Shown: positions 24,107-33,906, counted from the stretch's first letter. The stretch is 38,360 nucleotides of DNA from Caldifarciminota bacterium (GCA_026416055.1 JAOAFX010000010.1:1-38360); one strand, 5' to 3'. The notes: generated from the sequence alone by a model not told the origin. Made by a program: numbers and translations.

Positions 24107-24978
24107 GCAAAAAAATATTCACCTTTGAAAACCTGATTTTAAAATTAAAAAACTACTGGCAAGAAAAAGGCTGTTTGATCTTTGAGCCTTATAATTCCGA
24201 AGTTGGTGCCGGGACATTCAATCCTGCAACATTTTTACGAATTCTGGGGAAAAAACCATGGAATGTTGCTTATGTTGAACCATGCAGGAGACCACGGGAT
24301 GGCAGATATGGTGAAAATCCCAATCGTGTCCAGCAGTACTATCAATTTCAGGTGATCATGAAACCAGCCCCTTCTGATATCCAGCAGATTTACCTTGAAT
24401 CCCTCGAATCGATAGGATTTAAACTCAGTGAACACGAAATCAGGTTTGTTGAAGATGACTGGGAAAGTCCTACACTCGGCGCCTGGGGTATAGGATGGGA
24501 AGTCTGGCTCGATGGTCTGGAAATAACCCAGTTCACATATTTCCAGCAAGCTGGGGGGATTGATTTAGATGTCATACCTGTTGAGATCACTTACGGTCTG
24601 GAAAGAATCTGTATGAATATCCAGGGAGTCTCATCAATATTTGAAATAAAATGGAATGAAGAGACTACCTGGGGGGATATTTATCTCCAGAATGAAAAAG
24701 AGTTTTCAAGATATAACTTTGAAGAGTCTGACCCGAAACGGCTCATACTTTTATTCAATGAATTTGAAAGTGAAGCAAAGAATCTTTTAAAAAAAGAACT
24801 CGTCTATCCTGCGTATGATTACACGATCAAATGCTCACATATCTTCAATCTCATTGAGGCAAGGGGTGCAATAAGTGTTTCTGAACGCGCAAAGATGATC
24901 GCCCGGGTTCGCTCACTCGCTTCTGAAGCAGCAAGGCTGTATCTTGAAAAGATCGATGGTGGAGAAAGAAATGGTTGA
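24103..24978 (+). CDS. glyQ: Glycine-tRNA ligase, alpha subunit
   Basis: A 291-residue class II synthetase catalytic subunit of the bacterial alpha2beta2 GlyRS. Diagnostic segments are [50 protein letters not shown] (motif 2 region), [25 protein letters not shown] and the terminal YGLERICM (motif 3). It activates glycine and charges tRNA-Gly together with GlyS. It overlaps the HD gene by 4 and glyS by 8 bases. The length matches the family norm. Confidence 0.98.
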   Translation: MSKKIFTFENLILKLKNYWQEKGCLIFEPYNSEVGAGTFNPATFLRILGKKPWNVAYVEPCRRPRDGRYGENPNRVQQYYQFQVIMKPAPSDIQQIYLESLESIGFKLSEHEIRFVEDDWESPTLGAWGIGWEVWLDGLEITQFTYFQQAGGIDLDVIPVEITYGLERICMNIQGVSSIFEIKWNEETTWGDIYLQNEKEFSRYNFEESDPKRLILLFNEFESEAKNLLKKELVYPAYDYTIKCSHIFNLIEARGAISVSERAKMIARVRSLASEAARLYLEKIDGGERNG

Positions 24979-27046
24979 TTTCCTTCTGGAGATTGGTTTT
25001 GAGGAATTTCCCACAGGTTATATTAATAAAGCAGCAAGTGAACTCCTAGAGAAGGTAGAAGACCTTTTCAAACGGGAGAGGATATTTTATAGAACGATGC
25101 GCAAGATTTATACCAGCCGGAGGATAGGTGTCCTGGTTCTTGGTGTAGCAAAAAAACAGAAACCCCAGCCGATAGTTATCCAGGGACCACCCAAAAAATT
25201 CGCTTATGACGAGAATGGTAAACCAACCCAAACACTGGAAGGATTTTTGAACGCCCATGGTTTAAAGTTGAGTGATATAAAAATTGTAAAGACCGAAAAA
25301 GGTGAATATGTCATTGCGACAAAAGAAATGCCTGCGAAAGATACCGAAGATATTCTTTATTATGAAATCCCCAAGATAATCGCAAGTCTGGAATTTCCCA
25401 AAACAATGGTCTGGAATGGCAACAAAGTCCGTTTTCCCAGACCGATAAGGTGGATTGTTGGCTTGCTCGATAGAAAACCACTCCGTTTTAAATATGCAGG
25501 TCTGGAAGCAGAAAGATACACAATGCCCAATTTTCATTTTTCCTTTAAACCGATTCGTATGGAGAAACCACGCGAATATATGAATTTTTTAAGGCATGGT
25601 GGCGTCATCGCTGATCCTAACGAAAGAAGGAAAATTATAAAGAATCGAATCCATGAAAAAGCAAGAATCTTAAAAGGTGAGCCAGTCTATGACGAAAATA
25701 TGATTGAAGAAATAAACTGCACTGTGGAATACCCTGATGTCACATATGGTGAATTTGACCAGGAATTCTTGAAGTTACCCGAAGAAATCCTGCAATCAAC
25801 GCTCAGGGCACTGGGTAATCTCATCTGGATAAAAGGAACGAATAATTTTATCTGTATCTTCAACGGCAGAAAAAAAGCTGCCCAAAATGTTGGGCTTGGT
25901 TATGCCCGGGTTTTAAAATCAAGGCTCCAAGATGCGCTTTTCTATTACCAGAATGATTTAAAGCAGGGAATTGAAAAAATGCTTGAAGGAACAAAAGAAA
26001 TGGTATGGCTGGAAGGACTGGGGACTGTCTATGATAAATCAATCCGTCTTGTAAAATCGATAGAATACTTTGAATCAATACCTGATCTCGATATAAAATC
26101 GTTAAAAAGGGCAGCCGAATTGTGCAAAGCCGATTTATGCTCAAGTATGGTGCGGGAAAAAGAATTCACTGCACTCCAGGGCGTCATGGGTTATTATTAT
26201 GCAAGGGCGAGCGGTGAAAAAGAAAAGGTTGCAATTATCATAAAAGAACACTATCTACCCGCCTTCAGTGGGGATAGAATTCCCATCACAAAAGAAGGTG
26301 CTGTTCTGGCACTCATTGACCGGGTCGATAATATCCTCGGTGCATTACTCTCCGGGCAGCGACCTTCTGGTTCTTATGACCCATTGGGTGTAAGAAGGAA
26401 TGCTTATGGTATTTTTAATATCGTTGACCAGCATAAACTCGATATTGAATTGCTACCCATCTTCTGGGAACATCTCAAATTATTTAAAAAAGATATCGAT
26501 AAAAAAATGGTCCAGGAATTTCTTATTGAAAGAGCAGAAAGGTATCTTGAAGAACTTGGCTATCGTTATGATGAAGTCGATGCAACAATCTACAATACAA
26601 ATTTAAATCTTTATGATACCCGTCTTCGCTGTGAAGCATTGAAGGACTTCCGTGATAAAGAGGATTTTACAAAACTCGTCATCGGTCAGAAAAGGGTCCG
26701 CAATATCCTGAAGAATATAAAAGAAATTGGTGAAGTAAATCCTGAATTATTTGAAAAATCCGAAGAGAAAAATCTTTATGAACGTGGGCAGGAAGTAGAA
26801 AAGAAGATGACTCCCCTTTTTGCTGAAAAGAAGTATACCGAGATTTTGATACTTCTGCTCGGACTCAGAAAAGATATTGACCGATTTTTCGATGAGGTGC
26901 TCGTAATGTGTGAAGATAAAAATCTACAAAAAAACCGGCTTGCCCTTGTCAATTATATAAATCAACTATTCCTGAAGTTTGCAGATTTATCAAAGATTGT
27001 AATTGAAGGCGAAAAAGGGAAAGAAGATTCAAAACCAAAAACTTAA
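24971..27046 (+). CDS. glyS: Glycine-tRNA ligase, beta subunit
   Basis: A 691-residue subunit, normal for the family, that binds tRNA-Gly. The opening [20 protein letters not shown] and the blocks [20 protein letters not shown]-like ([11 protein letters not shown]), [20 protein letters not shown] and [11 protein letters not shown]-like ([14 protein letters not shown]) followed by [10 protein letters not shown] are diagnostic; the C-terminus is a DALR-type anticodon-binding helical domain. I chose the ATG at 24971 over the upstream TTG at 24944 because the protein start then fits the family and GGAGAAAG lies just upstream. It overlaps glyQ by 8 bases and is followed after 12 bases by aspS. Confidence 0.97.
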   Translation: MVDFLLEIGFEEFPTGYINKAASELLEKVEDLFKRERIFYRTMRKIYTSRRIGVLVLGVAKKQKPQPIVIQGPPKKFAYDENGKPTQTLEGFLNAHGLKLSDIKIVKTEKGEYVIATKEMPAKDTEDILYYEIPKIIASLEFPKTMVWNGNKVRFPRPIRWIVGLLDRKPLRFKYAGLEAERYTMPNFHFSFKPIRMEKPREYMNFLRHGGVIADPNERRKIIKNRIHEKARILKGEPVYDENMIEEINCTVEYPDVTYGEFDQEFLKLPEEILQSTLRALGNLIWIKGTNNFICIFNGRKKAAQNVGLGYARVLKSRLQDALFYYQNDLKQGIEKMLEGTKEMVWLEGLGTVYDKSIRLVKSIEYFESIPDLDIKSLKRAAELCKADLCSSMVREKEFTALQGVMGYYYARASGEKEKVAIIIKEHYLPAFSGDRIPITKEGAVLALIDRVDNILGALLSGQRPSGSYDPLGVRRNAYGIFNIVDQHKLDIELLPIFWEHLKLFKKDIDKKMVQEFLIERAERYLEELGYRYDEVDATIYNTNLNLYDTRLRCEALKDFRDKEDFTKLVIGQKRVRNILKNIKEIGEVNPELFEKSEEKNLYERGQEVEKKMTPLFAEKKYTEILILLLGLRKDIDRFFDEVLVMCEDKNLQKNRLALVNYINQLFLKFADLSKIVIEGEKGKEDSKPKT

Positions 27047-27058
27047 TCAGGAGGAGAG

Positions 27059-28765
27059 ATTAAAGAACTTTTTAATTCCTCAGTAAATAAGTCGCTGGTA
27101 AATAAAGAGATTGAGATTGCAGGGTGGGTATTTAGAATCCGGAACCTCGGTGGTTTGATATTTATCGATTTAAAAGACCGCACCGGTATCCTTCAGCTGG
27201 TGATAGACCCCAAAAAAATTCCAGAAGCTGATGGATTGAATCTACAGGACTGCATATCTGTAAAGGGAATTGTTCAGGAAAGACCCCAAAATCAGAAAAA
27301 TCCCGACCTTCCTACCGGAGAAGTGGAATTGAATGTAACAAAGTTGACAATCCTTTCCCGCTCCAAGACTCCGCCTTTTGTTGTAGAAGAAGAGATCAAA
27401 GCGAGTGAAGAATTGCGTTTGAAATACAGATACCTTGACCTAAGGCGTCTTACCATGCAGAGAATTATAATCATGCGCCACCAGATTGTGAATGCAATAC
27501 GGGAATATTTGAACAGTAGAGATTTCATTGAAATTGAAACTCCGATACTCACCCGTAGCATGCCCGAGGGTGCAAGAGATTATCTCGTCCCATCGCGACT
27601 ATATCCTGGGAAATTTTATGCCCTTGCCCAGTCTCCCCAGATGTATAAACAACTTTTGATGGTAGCGGGATTTGAACGATATTATCAGATTGCCCGCTGT
27701 ATGCGCGATGAAGATCCCAGACATGACCGTCAGCCCGAATTTACACAGTTAGACCTTGAGATGTCCTTTGTAACCGAAGAAGATATATATACCGTGATAG
27801 AAGGTCTTTTCCAGTATATATTTAAAAAAGTGATAAACCAGGATTTAAAAATCCCGTTTCCAAGATTAACCTTTGAAGAGGCGATAACAAAATATGGCAC
27901 AGACAAACCGGATATAAGTTTCGGGATGGAGATATCAGACCTTACCCGGACATTAAAAAATATCAATTTTCCGCCATTCACCGGAAAAGAAAAGATATGT
28001 GGAATCATCGTTTCGGGTGCCAAATCTATTTCAAGAAAACATATAGACAATTTTAATGAAGAGGCAAAGAAAGAAGGTTTTGGTGGTATATACTGGTTAA
28101 GAAAAGAAGGCGGATTGAGTGGTTCATTATCTAAATACATCGATGAAGGGATAATCGATAAAATTGGTTTAAAAGAAGGCGAACTTTTGCTTGTCTGTGC
28201 TGGAGACCGTAAGATTTATTATTTCCTTGGTGAATTGAGGCTCAGTATCGGTGATTTATTGAATCTACGTGGAAAAGGTTACCATTTTTTATGGGTCTAT
28301 GATTTTCCGTTATTTGAAATTGATGAAAAGACCGGTAAGATTAACCCCTGCCACCATCCTTTTACCCAGCCCAAACCCGAAGATATTCACCTTTTGGATA
28401 CCGAGCCTTTAAAGGTAAGGGGTAGACAATACGATTTGGTTCTCAATGGCAATGAAATCGCCTCGGGAAGTATTAGAAACCACGACCGGAGTTTACAGGA
28501 AAGGATATTCGAAATCCTCGGTGTGGACAGGGAGACAGCAGCCAAAAAATTTGGATTATTGCTTGAAGCCCTTGATTATGGTGCGCCACCACATGGCGGA
28601 ATAGCACCGGGTATTGAGAGAATCGTCATGCTCCTTGCCGGAGTTAAATCAATAAGGGATGTCATTGCCTTTCCCAAAACCACCCAGGCACAGGGACTAC
28701 TCGAAAATATCCCTGATTTTGTTGAACCCGAGCAGTTAAAGGAACTCCATTTAAAGATTGAATAA
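27059..28765 (+). CDS. aspS: Aspartate-tRNA ligase, apparently started at an ATT codon
   Basis: A 568-residue bacterial-type class IIb synthetase. It has the N-terminal OB fold (IEIAGWVFRIRNLGGLIFIDLKDRTGI), motif 1 region RYLDLRR, GARDYLVPSR, motif 2 YYQIARCMRDEDPRHDRQPEFTQ-type segment, a bacterial GAD insertion (about residues 300-420), and motif 3 GIAPGIERIVMLLAG followed by SIRDVIAFPKT. No ATG, GTG or TTG exists in frame before TTG 27155, which would cut the OB fold in half. The frame opens after the stop at 27044; the ATT at 27059 has the strong Shine-Dalgarno AGGAGG four bases upstream and gives a 20-residue lead before AGWV, as in other AspRS. A CTG at 27095 is a poorer option (no Shine-Dalgarno). 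Confidence 0.93.
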   Translation: MKELFNSSVNKSLVNKEIEIAGWVFRIRNLGGLIFIDLKDRTGILQLVIDPKKIPEADGLNLQDCISVKGIVQERPQNQKNPDLPTGEVELNVTKLTILSRSKTPPFVVEEEIKASEELRLKYRYLDLRRLTMQRIIIMRHQIVNAIREYLNSRDFIEIETPILTRSMPEGARDYLVPSRLYPGKFYALAQSPQMYKQLLMVAGFERYYQIARCMRDEDPRHDRQPEFTQLDLEMSFVTEEDIYTVIEGLFQYIFKKVINQDLKIPFPRLTFEEAITKYGTDKPDISFGMEISDLTRTLKNINFPPFTGKEKICGIIVSGAKSISRKHIDNFNEEAKKEGFGGIYWLRKEGGLSGSLSKYIDEGIIDKIGLKEGELLLVCAGDRKIYYFLGELRLSIGDLLNLRGKGYHFLWVYDFPLFEIDEKTGKINPCHHPFTQPKPEDIHLLDTEPLKVRGRQYDLVLNGNEIASGSIRNHDRSLQERIFEILGVDRETAAKKFGLLLEALDYGAPPHGGIAPGIERIVMLLAGVKSIRDVIAFPKTTQAQGLLENIPDFVEPEQLKELHLKIE

Positions 28766-28768
28766 AAA

Positions 28769-29509
28769 ATGCCCAATATTCTCAAAACCCCGGGGATTGT
28801 ACTCCGAAATCGTCCTTTTAAAGAATCAAGCCTTTTCTGTTCAATCTTCACAGAGAAATTCGGCAAACTGAGGCTCGCAGCAAAGGGTGCGCGCAGACCC
28901 AGGAGTAAATTCTGTGGTTCACTCGAGCCCTTTACCCATGTTGAGGTCATATTTTATAAAAGAGAATCGAAAGAGGTGTATACCCTCTCTGATGCCGTTA
29001 TTATCAGTGATTTCTCTGGCCTCCGCAATTCCCAGAATAAGTTTATCGCAGGGCAAGTAATCTGCGAATTCATCGACCAATTTACGGTCAGGGAAGAGCC
29101 AAACAGAAATCTTTATGATGAATTACTCCTCTCTCTGGGAAAAATTGCTTCAGGAGACGATGATATTGCCTGTTTCTGGTCCCTGCTTATGCTCTTCAGA
29201 CTACTTAAATATGCAGGAATAGAACCAAATTTAACCGATTGCATCTGCTGCCATAAGCCTGTTGCTGATAATACCATCATCAACTTCAGTATTGGCAGGG
29301 GTGGTTTAGTCTGTGAAGAGGATTTTGATGAGTCGGTTTTTAAACTGGATAAAGCGGCGTTCAAATTACTTATTGATTCCAGAAAAGGCATTTTCCCAAA
29401 GTCCTGTAATTTCAAGGCTTTTTTGACCTTAAGGAATCTGTTCGAAGCCTATATCTTTTATCATCTAAACGGTCTCAGTCTCAATAGCCTCAAATTGTTA
29501 AAATATTAA
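28769..29509 (+). CDS. recO: DNA repair protein RecO
   Basis: A 246-residue RecFOR-pathway mediator that loads RecA on SSB-coated DNA. The N-terminal OB fold is clear (TPGIVLRNRPFKESSLFCSIFTEKFGKLRLAAKGARR), then the helical domain. The zinc-finger region is incomplete: the first pair is present (C-I-C-C at about residues 153-156), while the second reads C-E-E-D, with Asp where the last Cys is expected. Zinc is dispensable in some RecO proteins, such as that of E. coli, which lacks the site. The gene starts 3 bases after aspS and ends the operon, just before the candidate sRNA gene on the other strand. Confidence 0.94.
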   Translation: MPNILKTPGIVLRNRPFKESSLFCSIFTEKFGKLRLAAKGARRPRSKFCGSLEPFTHVEVIFYKRESKEVYTLSDAVIISDFSGLRNSQNKFIAGQVICEFIDQFTVREEPNRNLYDELLLSLGKIASGDDDIACFWSLLMLFRLLKYAGIEPNLTDCICCHKPVADNTIINFSIGRGGLVCEEDFDESVFKLDKAAFKLLIDSRKGIFPKSCNFKAFLTLRNLFEAYIFYHLNGLSLNSLKLLKY

Positions 29510-29588
29510 ACCCCTCCGGCCGCAGCCCGAGGGCCACGACCGGGAGGGGAAAGATGATCTATTTTATTTGACACCAAAAGTTAATCTA
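29500..29588 (-). ncRNA. Candidate small RNA with a 17-bp terminal hairpin
   Basis: A perfect promoter (29622-29595, minus) lies in the gap between convergent recO and pepP-like genes and would start an RNA near 29588 that contains no ORF. About 40 nt downstream is a GC-rich hairpin (29549-29511), followed by a U-rich run, after which the RNA should end near 29500, just inside the recO stop. Length is about 85-90 nt. The single-stranded 5' half is AU-rich. I do not recognise the family: it lacks the SRP RNA core motif and is too short for 6S or tmRNA. An alternative is that the hairpin only terminates the murA operon and the RNA is its 3' UTR. Confidence 0.5.
29511..29549 (-). terminator. Strong strand-specific hairpin, terminator-like
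   Basis: On the minus strand an outer stem CCCCTCC/GGAGGGG (7 bp) and, after one bulged C, an inner stem GGTCGTGGCC/GGCTGCGGCC (10 bp, three of them G-U) close a CTCG loop. Downstream follows TTTAATATTTT. Three G-U pairs become A-C mismatches on the plus strand, so the fold fits only a minus-strand transcript. It may end the murA-ispG operon, the candidate sRNA, or both. Confidence 0.75.
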
Positions 29589-29594
29589 TGGTTT

Positions 29595-29622
29595 ATTATA
29601 TCCAGAATTTGAAAAATGTCAA
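29595..29622 (-). promoter_or_regulatory. Promoter of the candidate small RNA
   Basis: On the minus strand TTGACA (29622-29617), 16-bp spacer, TATAAT (29600-29595): both hexamers perfect, with the spacing seen at the gene and tRNA promoters. No gene start follows it. The remaining bases 29623-29754 hold nothing recognisable. Confidence 0.8.
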
Positions 29623-29754
29623 TACCTGAGATCAACCAGTGCTTAATAATATTAATCGATGTTAATTCAATGCGATTAGCTTATTTTGTTATCACTAACT
29701 AACAGGGATTAAATCTTTCTACAAAATTCGGTAAAAAAATCAACACTTATAATC

Positions 29755-30975
29755 TTACACCTCTATGACCAGTTCTCTGGGAAATTTTGTAAGATTGATA
29801 ATCTGTCCATTTTTATCAATATAAATCACATCTTCAAGCCTTATTCCATATCCTTTATCAGGATAATAAAGTCCAGGCTCAATTGTAAAGACCATTCCTT
29901 TTTCAAGTTTGTCGCGATTCGTTTTAAATAATCCAAAAGAAGGGCTTTCATGGACATTCAAACCAAGACCATGTCCCAGAGAATGGCAATATCCTATCTG
30001 GGTTTTTGGATTGGATAAAAATGTTGGATGGTTATGCTTCTCAAAATACTTGCAAACAGCAATCTCAACATCCCTTGTTCGTTTTCCAACTTCTAAATTT
30101 TCGAATGCAATATCCTGTGCCTGCCGGACGAGTTCATAATCCCTCTTGATATGATCTGGCGCATAACCAAAGCAGATTGTTCGGGTGAAGTCAAAATAAT
30201 AGCCACCTCCAATCTCCTGGGGAAAAATGTCAAAGACAATCGTTTTACCGAGTTTTACAGACTCATTGTTTTTTCCAGCATTATGGGGCACACCCGCATC
30301 CCTTGCCTGGGCAATAATCATCCCGCTTGAGCTGACCACCCCATCTTTAAATAGTTCGTATGAAATATTTTTCTTTAAATCCCCGATTGTCAGTTTTCGG
30401 TTCTTCTCTTTATATATCACACCATCTTTAATCTTCATTTTCCTTACCCATTCAGTCGTTCTGGTGAATGCCCTGACCACACTATTGCGAACCTTTTTGA
30501 TCCGCTCAATCTCAGTTTCGTCCTTGGTCATTCTCAATTCCATAATCAATGATTTTTCAGACTCATAGGCTATTTCCAGTGATTTATGGAATCTTCTCAA
30601 ATGCCTCAAAAAATTATAAGCATCGCCCATAGGCATATTGCCATAAAAAGCAATCCGACCTTTAATTTTTAAGTCCTTAAGAACTGTAGATAAAAATAAT
30701 GCATTTGCCTTTATCCGGTCGCGGTATTTATTGTATATCTCGTGAATGTTGTATTTGTTAAAACTCATTGTCTTCAAGCCGGTCTTCCGGGCTTCTTCTC
30801 GTTCTATCTCAGAATGTAAAACATATGCCGGACCATTATATTTCTTTATGTACCAGCCGTTGATGTTAACTCCATTTAAAAGATAGTACATCACTCCATC
30901 CCTACTCGGTGCTCCAATACCAACTATTGCACTTATACCTTTTTCTTTCATTAAATGGTCAAGGTCTTTTTTCAT
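29755..30975 (-). CDS. Xaa-Pro aminopeptidase-like M24 peptidase
   Basis: A 406-residue protein with an N-terminal creatinase-type domain (about 1-160) and a C-terminal pita-bread M24 domain. All five metal ligands are present: D in VFDIFP, D in YFDFTRT, H in GHGLGLNVHE, E in TIEPGLYYP and E in IRLEDVIYI. Removal of N-terminal residues next to proline is the usual activity; related prolidases share the motifs, so specificity is open. It is last in the murA-ispG-amidotransferase operon, 17 bases after the amidotransferase stop, with AAAAAAGGAG as Shine-Dalgarno. Cytoplasmic: no signal peptide. Confidence 0.93.
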   Translation of the reverse strand: MKKDLDHLMKEKGISAIVGIGAPSRDGVMYYLLNGVNINGWYIKKYNGPAYVLHSEIEREEARKTGLKTMSFNKYNIHEIYNKYRDRIKANALFLSTVLKDLKIKGRIAFYGNMPMGDAYNFLRHLRRFHKSLEIAYESEKSLIMELRMTKDETEIERIKKVRNSVVRAFTRTTEWVRKMKIKDGVIYKEKNRKLTIGDLKKNISYELFKDGVVSSSGMIIAQARDAGVPHNAGKNNESVKLGKTIVFDIFPQEIGGGYYFDFTRTICFGYAPDHIKRDYELVRQAQDIAFENLEVGKRTRDVEIAVCKYFEKHNHPTFLSNPKTQIGYCHSLGHGLGLNVHESPSFGLFKTNRDKLEKGMVFTIEPGLYYPDKGYGIRLEDVIYIDKNGQIINLTKFPRELVIEV

Positions 30976-30992
30976 TTAGACTCCTTTTTTAA

Positions 30993-31598
30993 TCATTTAA
31001 TATAAAAACTTGCGATTTTGAAAAAATTTTCAAGAATAATTTCACCTGCAGGATGTTTATCATCAAACCTTTCAGGATGAAACTGGACTCCATAAATGGG
31101 TAAGACCCTGTGCCTAATCGCTTCAATAGGACAGTTTGGTGATTCTGCAAGATGAATAAACTCATAAGGAAGATTCTTCACCATCTCTTCATGCCCTTCC
31201 ATAACCAGAAATTTCTCGGGCAAACCGTCAAAAAGTTCATCGTGATTGACCTTCTTCACCATATAATAACCTTCTATCTTTTGTCCCATAGGAACAATAT
31301 CTTCATAGTATGCCTTCGCTATCAATTGATGCCCAAAGCAAATACCGAGAATTGGTTTTTCGCATCTCTTTACTAATTCCGCAACATTCGCATATAGTTC
31401 AAACGTTCCTATCTCAGCAAGTTTTCGCTGGGAACCAGAGATTATTATTGCATTATATAATCTCACATCTTCCTCCACCCCGATGGATGAAGCATCTTTT
31501 ATCTCTACTACATCGGTTGTTATCTCACTTATCACTTTATAAAGATGCTCAATCTGGGGTGAATTGGGTAAATAACAGTCAATTATTAATGTTCTCAT
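30993..31598 (-). CDS. Stand-alone class I glutamine amidotransferase
   Basis: A 201-residue GATase1 domain. The triad is visible: C87 in GICFGHQ, H174 and E176 in VQFHPER. The N-terminus (TLIIDCYLPNSPQIEHLYKVI, then IIISGSQ) resembles the glutaminase half of GMP synthase and related proteins, but no synthetase domain is attached and none lies nearby. It could supply ammonia to an unlinked partner, or be a gamma-glutamyl hydrolase/deglycase-like member. GAGGTGAT precedes the ATG. It overlaps ispG by 20 bases and is followed by the M24 peptidase. Confidence 0.88.
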   Translation of the reverse strand: MRTLIIDCYLPNSPQIEHLYKVISEITTDVVEIKDASSIGVEEDVRLYNAIIISGSQRKLAEIGTFELYANVAELVKRCEKPILGICFGHQLIAKAYYEDIVPMGQKIEGYYMVKKVNHDELFDGLPEKFLVMEGHEEMVKNLPYEFIHLAESPNCPIEAIRHRVLPIYGVQFHPERFDDKHPAGEIILENFFKIASFYIK

Positions 31599-32634
31599 AA
31601 ATCACCTCAAACAATGTATCAATAAGTCTATTTTCTTTTACCCTTTTTATCTCTCTACCTTTTGCAAATATTGTTCCAATTCCCTTTCCACATGCAATAC
31701 CGAAATCAGCCTCTTTGGCCTCACCAGGACCATTTACTACACAACCCATCACTGCAATCGTGAGCGGTATTTTTATCTTTGTTAATTTTTTTTCCACTTC
31801 CCGGGCAATCTTTAATAAATCAACCTCACACCTTCCACAGGTCGGACATACAATCAATTTAGGACCATATTCCCTGAGATTTAATGCCTTGAGGATTTCA
31901 TATCCAGCGATTACCTCTTTTTCAGGTTTATCCGCAAGAGAAACACGGATTGTATCACCGATTCCCTTATATAGAAGGATTCCAATCCCGATTGCACTGC
32001 GGATGCTGCCGGAAAATAAAAGTCCGGACTCAGTTATCCCCAGATGCAATGGAAAATCATAACGATTATGAATTGTCTCATAAATTTCGACTGTCTTTAA
32101 AACATCAGGACATTTTGCAGATATCACGATATCTAAAAAATTGTTCTTATAGAATATCTCCAGAATCTCGTCGAGGGTATCCATCATCGCTTCGGTAGTT
32201 GGGTGGCGATATTTCTGAAGGATTTTTGGAGGCAGAGAACCAGAATTTATCCCTATTCTGATCGGTATCCCTTTATCCTTTGCCTTTTTTATCACTTCTG
32301 TAACCTTCCATTCCTCACCAATATTTCCAGGATTGATACGAATTTTATTCACTCCAGAATCTATTGCCTGAAGAGCAAGACGATAATCAAAATGGATATC
32401 TGCCACAAGTGGTATCTGAACATTTTTCTTTATCTCCTTTAAGGCATCAGCGTCAGCACGATTTAGTACCGCAAGTCTTACGATTTCGCAACCAACATTC
32501 TGAAGTCTTTTTATCTGAGCCACTGTTTTCCTTATATCCGAAGTTCTGGTCTTTGTCATGGATTGAACAACAATCGGGTGAGTACCCCCGATGAAAACAT
32601 TACCGACTTTTACGACCCTTTTTTCTCTTTTCAT
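31579..32634 (-). CDS. ispG: (E)-4-hydroxy-3-methylbut-2-enyl-diphosphate synthase (MEP pathway)
   Basis: A 351-residue 4Fe-4S enzyme, the compact bacterial form of IspG/GcpE, converting MEcPP to HMBPP. TIM-barrel segments are PIVVQSMTKTRTSDIRKTVAQI, PLVADIHFDYRLA and KIRINPGNIG; cluster ligands are in CPTCGRCEVD and in GCVVNGPGEA, followed by DFGIACGKGIG. It needs ferredoxin or flavodoxin as electron donor (family knowledge). With dxs and the prenyl synthase it forms part of the isoprenoid route encoded in two places in this window. It overlaps murA by 4 bases (ATGA). Confidence 0.97.
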   Translation of the reverse strand: MKREKRVVKVGNVFIGGTHPIVVQSMTKTRTSDIRKTVAQIKRLQNVGCEIVRLAVLNRADADALKEIKKNVQIPLVADIHFDYRLALQAIDSGVNKIRINPGNIGEEWKVTEVIKKAKDKGIPIRIGINSGSLPPKILQKYRHPTTEAMMDTLDEILEIFYKNNFLDIVISAKCPDVLKTVEIYETIHNRYDFPLHLGITESGLLFSGSIRSAIGIGILLYKGIGDTIRVSLADKPEKEVIAGYEILKALNLREYGPKLIVCPTCGRCEVDLLKIAREVEKKLTKIKIPLTIAVMGCVVNGPGEAKEADFGIACGKGIGTIFAKGREIKRVKENRLIDTLFEVIYENINN

Positions 32635-33899
32635 TCCTTTTCACGCCTTATGCGGGCACCAAGCTTTCTCAATTTTTTTTCAAATTTTTCATAACCACGG
32701 TCAAGATGGTATATCCGGCGGACATAGGTCTTCCCTTTTGCCGCAAGCCCGGCCAGAACAAGACAGGCCGATGCCCGCAGGTCTGAAGCCATCACATAAG
32801 TTCCGCTCAGGCTTTTTACTCCTTTTATCACTGCAGTATCGCCTTCCAGTGTTATATTGGCACCCATTCTGCTCAACTCAACTGCCTGCATAAATCTATT
32901 CTCAAATATCGTTTCTTTTATTGTGCTCGTTCCTGAAGCAAGAGAAAGCAATGCCATGAACTGCGCCTGCATATCTGTTGGAAAACCAGGATAAGGGGCA
33001 ACAAAAATATCGGTCGGATTTATTGGTCTATTGCCCCTCACAATAATTTCTTTATCTTTAACTTCAATAACAGCGCCGGTCTCCCGGAGTTTATCGATCA
33101 CTGCAGTAAGATGGTGGGGTTCACAATTCTTTATTTCAACATCACCCATGGTAATTGCAGAAGCCACAGCAAAAGTGCCGGTTTCAATCCGATCCGGAAT
33201 TATCCGATAGCGAACTTCTTCAGAACAAGAACAATTGCCACCAGTTATCTTTATCTGATTTGTACCGGCGCCCTCTATCTCTATACCGAGTTTCTTTAAA
33301 AAATTGGCAACATCAACGACCTCGGGCTCGCAGGCAGCAAAATTTATGGTCGTCACACCTTCGGCACCGGTTGCCGCGAGCATCACATTAATCGTGGCGC
33401 CAACCGATGTTCCTTTTGCTCCCTGGAGATTTATTTCTACCCCCTTTAATTTTTTGCTTTTGGCGACTATATACCCCTGTTCAATGTCAACATCACATCC
33501 CAGTGCCTTTATTCCTTTAATATGGAGGTCGACCGGTCTCGGTCCGATTGCACATCCTCCAGGCAAAGATACCTTTGCCTTTTTCTCCCGGGCAATAAGG
33601 GCGCCGAGTACATAGTAGGACGCCCTCATTTTTCTTACGATATTATAAGGTGCAATGATTCGCTTTATCTTGGGTGTGTAAATCTCAAGAATATTTCTTT
33701 TGAATTTAACTACAGAGCCAAGATATTCGACAAGTTGAATCATAGTATGGACATCCATCACATCCGGCACATTCTCAATAATAACTCTTTTATCGGTTAA
33801 AATTGATGCAGCTATGATTGGTAATGCTGAATTTTTCGCACCAGATATTTCTACAACTCCTGAAAGTCTTTTCCCACCTTCTATTACAAATCTATCCAT
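32631..33899 (-). CDS. murA: UDP-N-acetylglucosamine 1-carboxyvinyltransferase
   Basis: A 422-residue EPSP-synthase fold enzyme that transfers enolpyruvate to UDP-GlcNAc, the first committed step of peptidoglycan synthesis. Visible are the opening GGKRLSGVVEISGAKNSALP with Lys22, the active-site loop LPGGCAIGPRPVDLH with Cys116 (the fosfomycin-reactive Cys), and PGFPTDMQAQFMAL. Since Cys is present rather than Asp, fosfomycin sensitivity is expected from family knowledge. It leads an operon with ispG. The ATG lies 7 nt after its -10 box, so the message is likely leaderless. Confidence 0.97.
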   Translation of the reverse strand: MDRFVIEGGKRLSGVVEISGAKNSALPIIAASILTDKRVIIENVPDVMDVHTMIQLVEYLGSVVKFKRNILEIYTPKIKRIIAPYNIVRKMRASYYVLGALIAREKKAKVSLPGGCAIGPRPVDLHIKGIKALGCDVDIEQGYIVAKSKKLKGVEINLQGAKGTSVGATINVMLAATGAEGVTTINFAACEPEVVDVANFLKKLGIEIEGAGTNQIKITGGNCSCSEEVRYRIIPDRIETGTFAVASAITMGDVEIKNCEPHHLTAVIDKLRETGAVIEVKDKEIIVRGNRPINPTDIFVAPYPGFPTDMQAQFMALLSLASGTSTIKETIFENRFMQAVELSRMGANITLEGDTAVIKGVKSLSGTYVMASDLRASACLVLAGLAAKGKTYVRRIYHLDRGYEKFEKKLRKLGARIRREKE

Positions 33900-33906
33900 A
33901 AAAAAG

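Noticed and set aside
27155-28765. TTG at 27155 as the start of aspS
   Set aside because: It would delete the conserved AGWVFRIRN part of the OB fold, and has no Shine-Dalgarno.
29568-29573. TTGACA on the plus strand between recO and the M24 gene
   Set aside because: The position 16 bp downstream is GGTTTA, and no plus-strand gene or hairpin follows.
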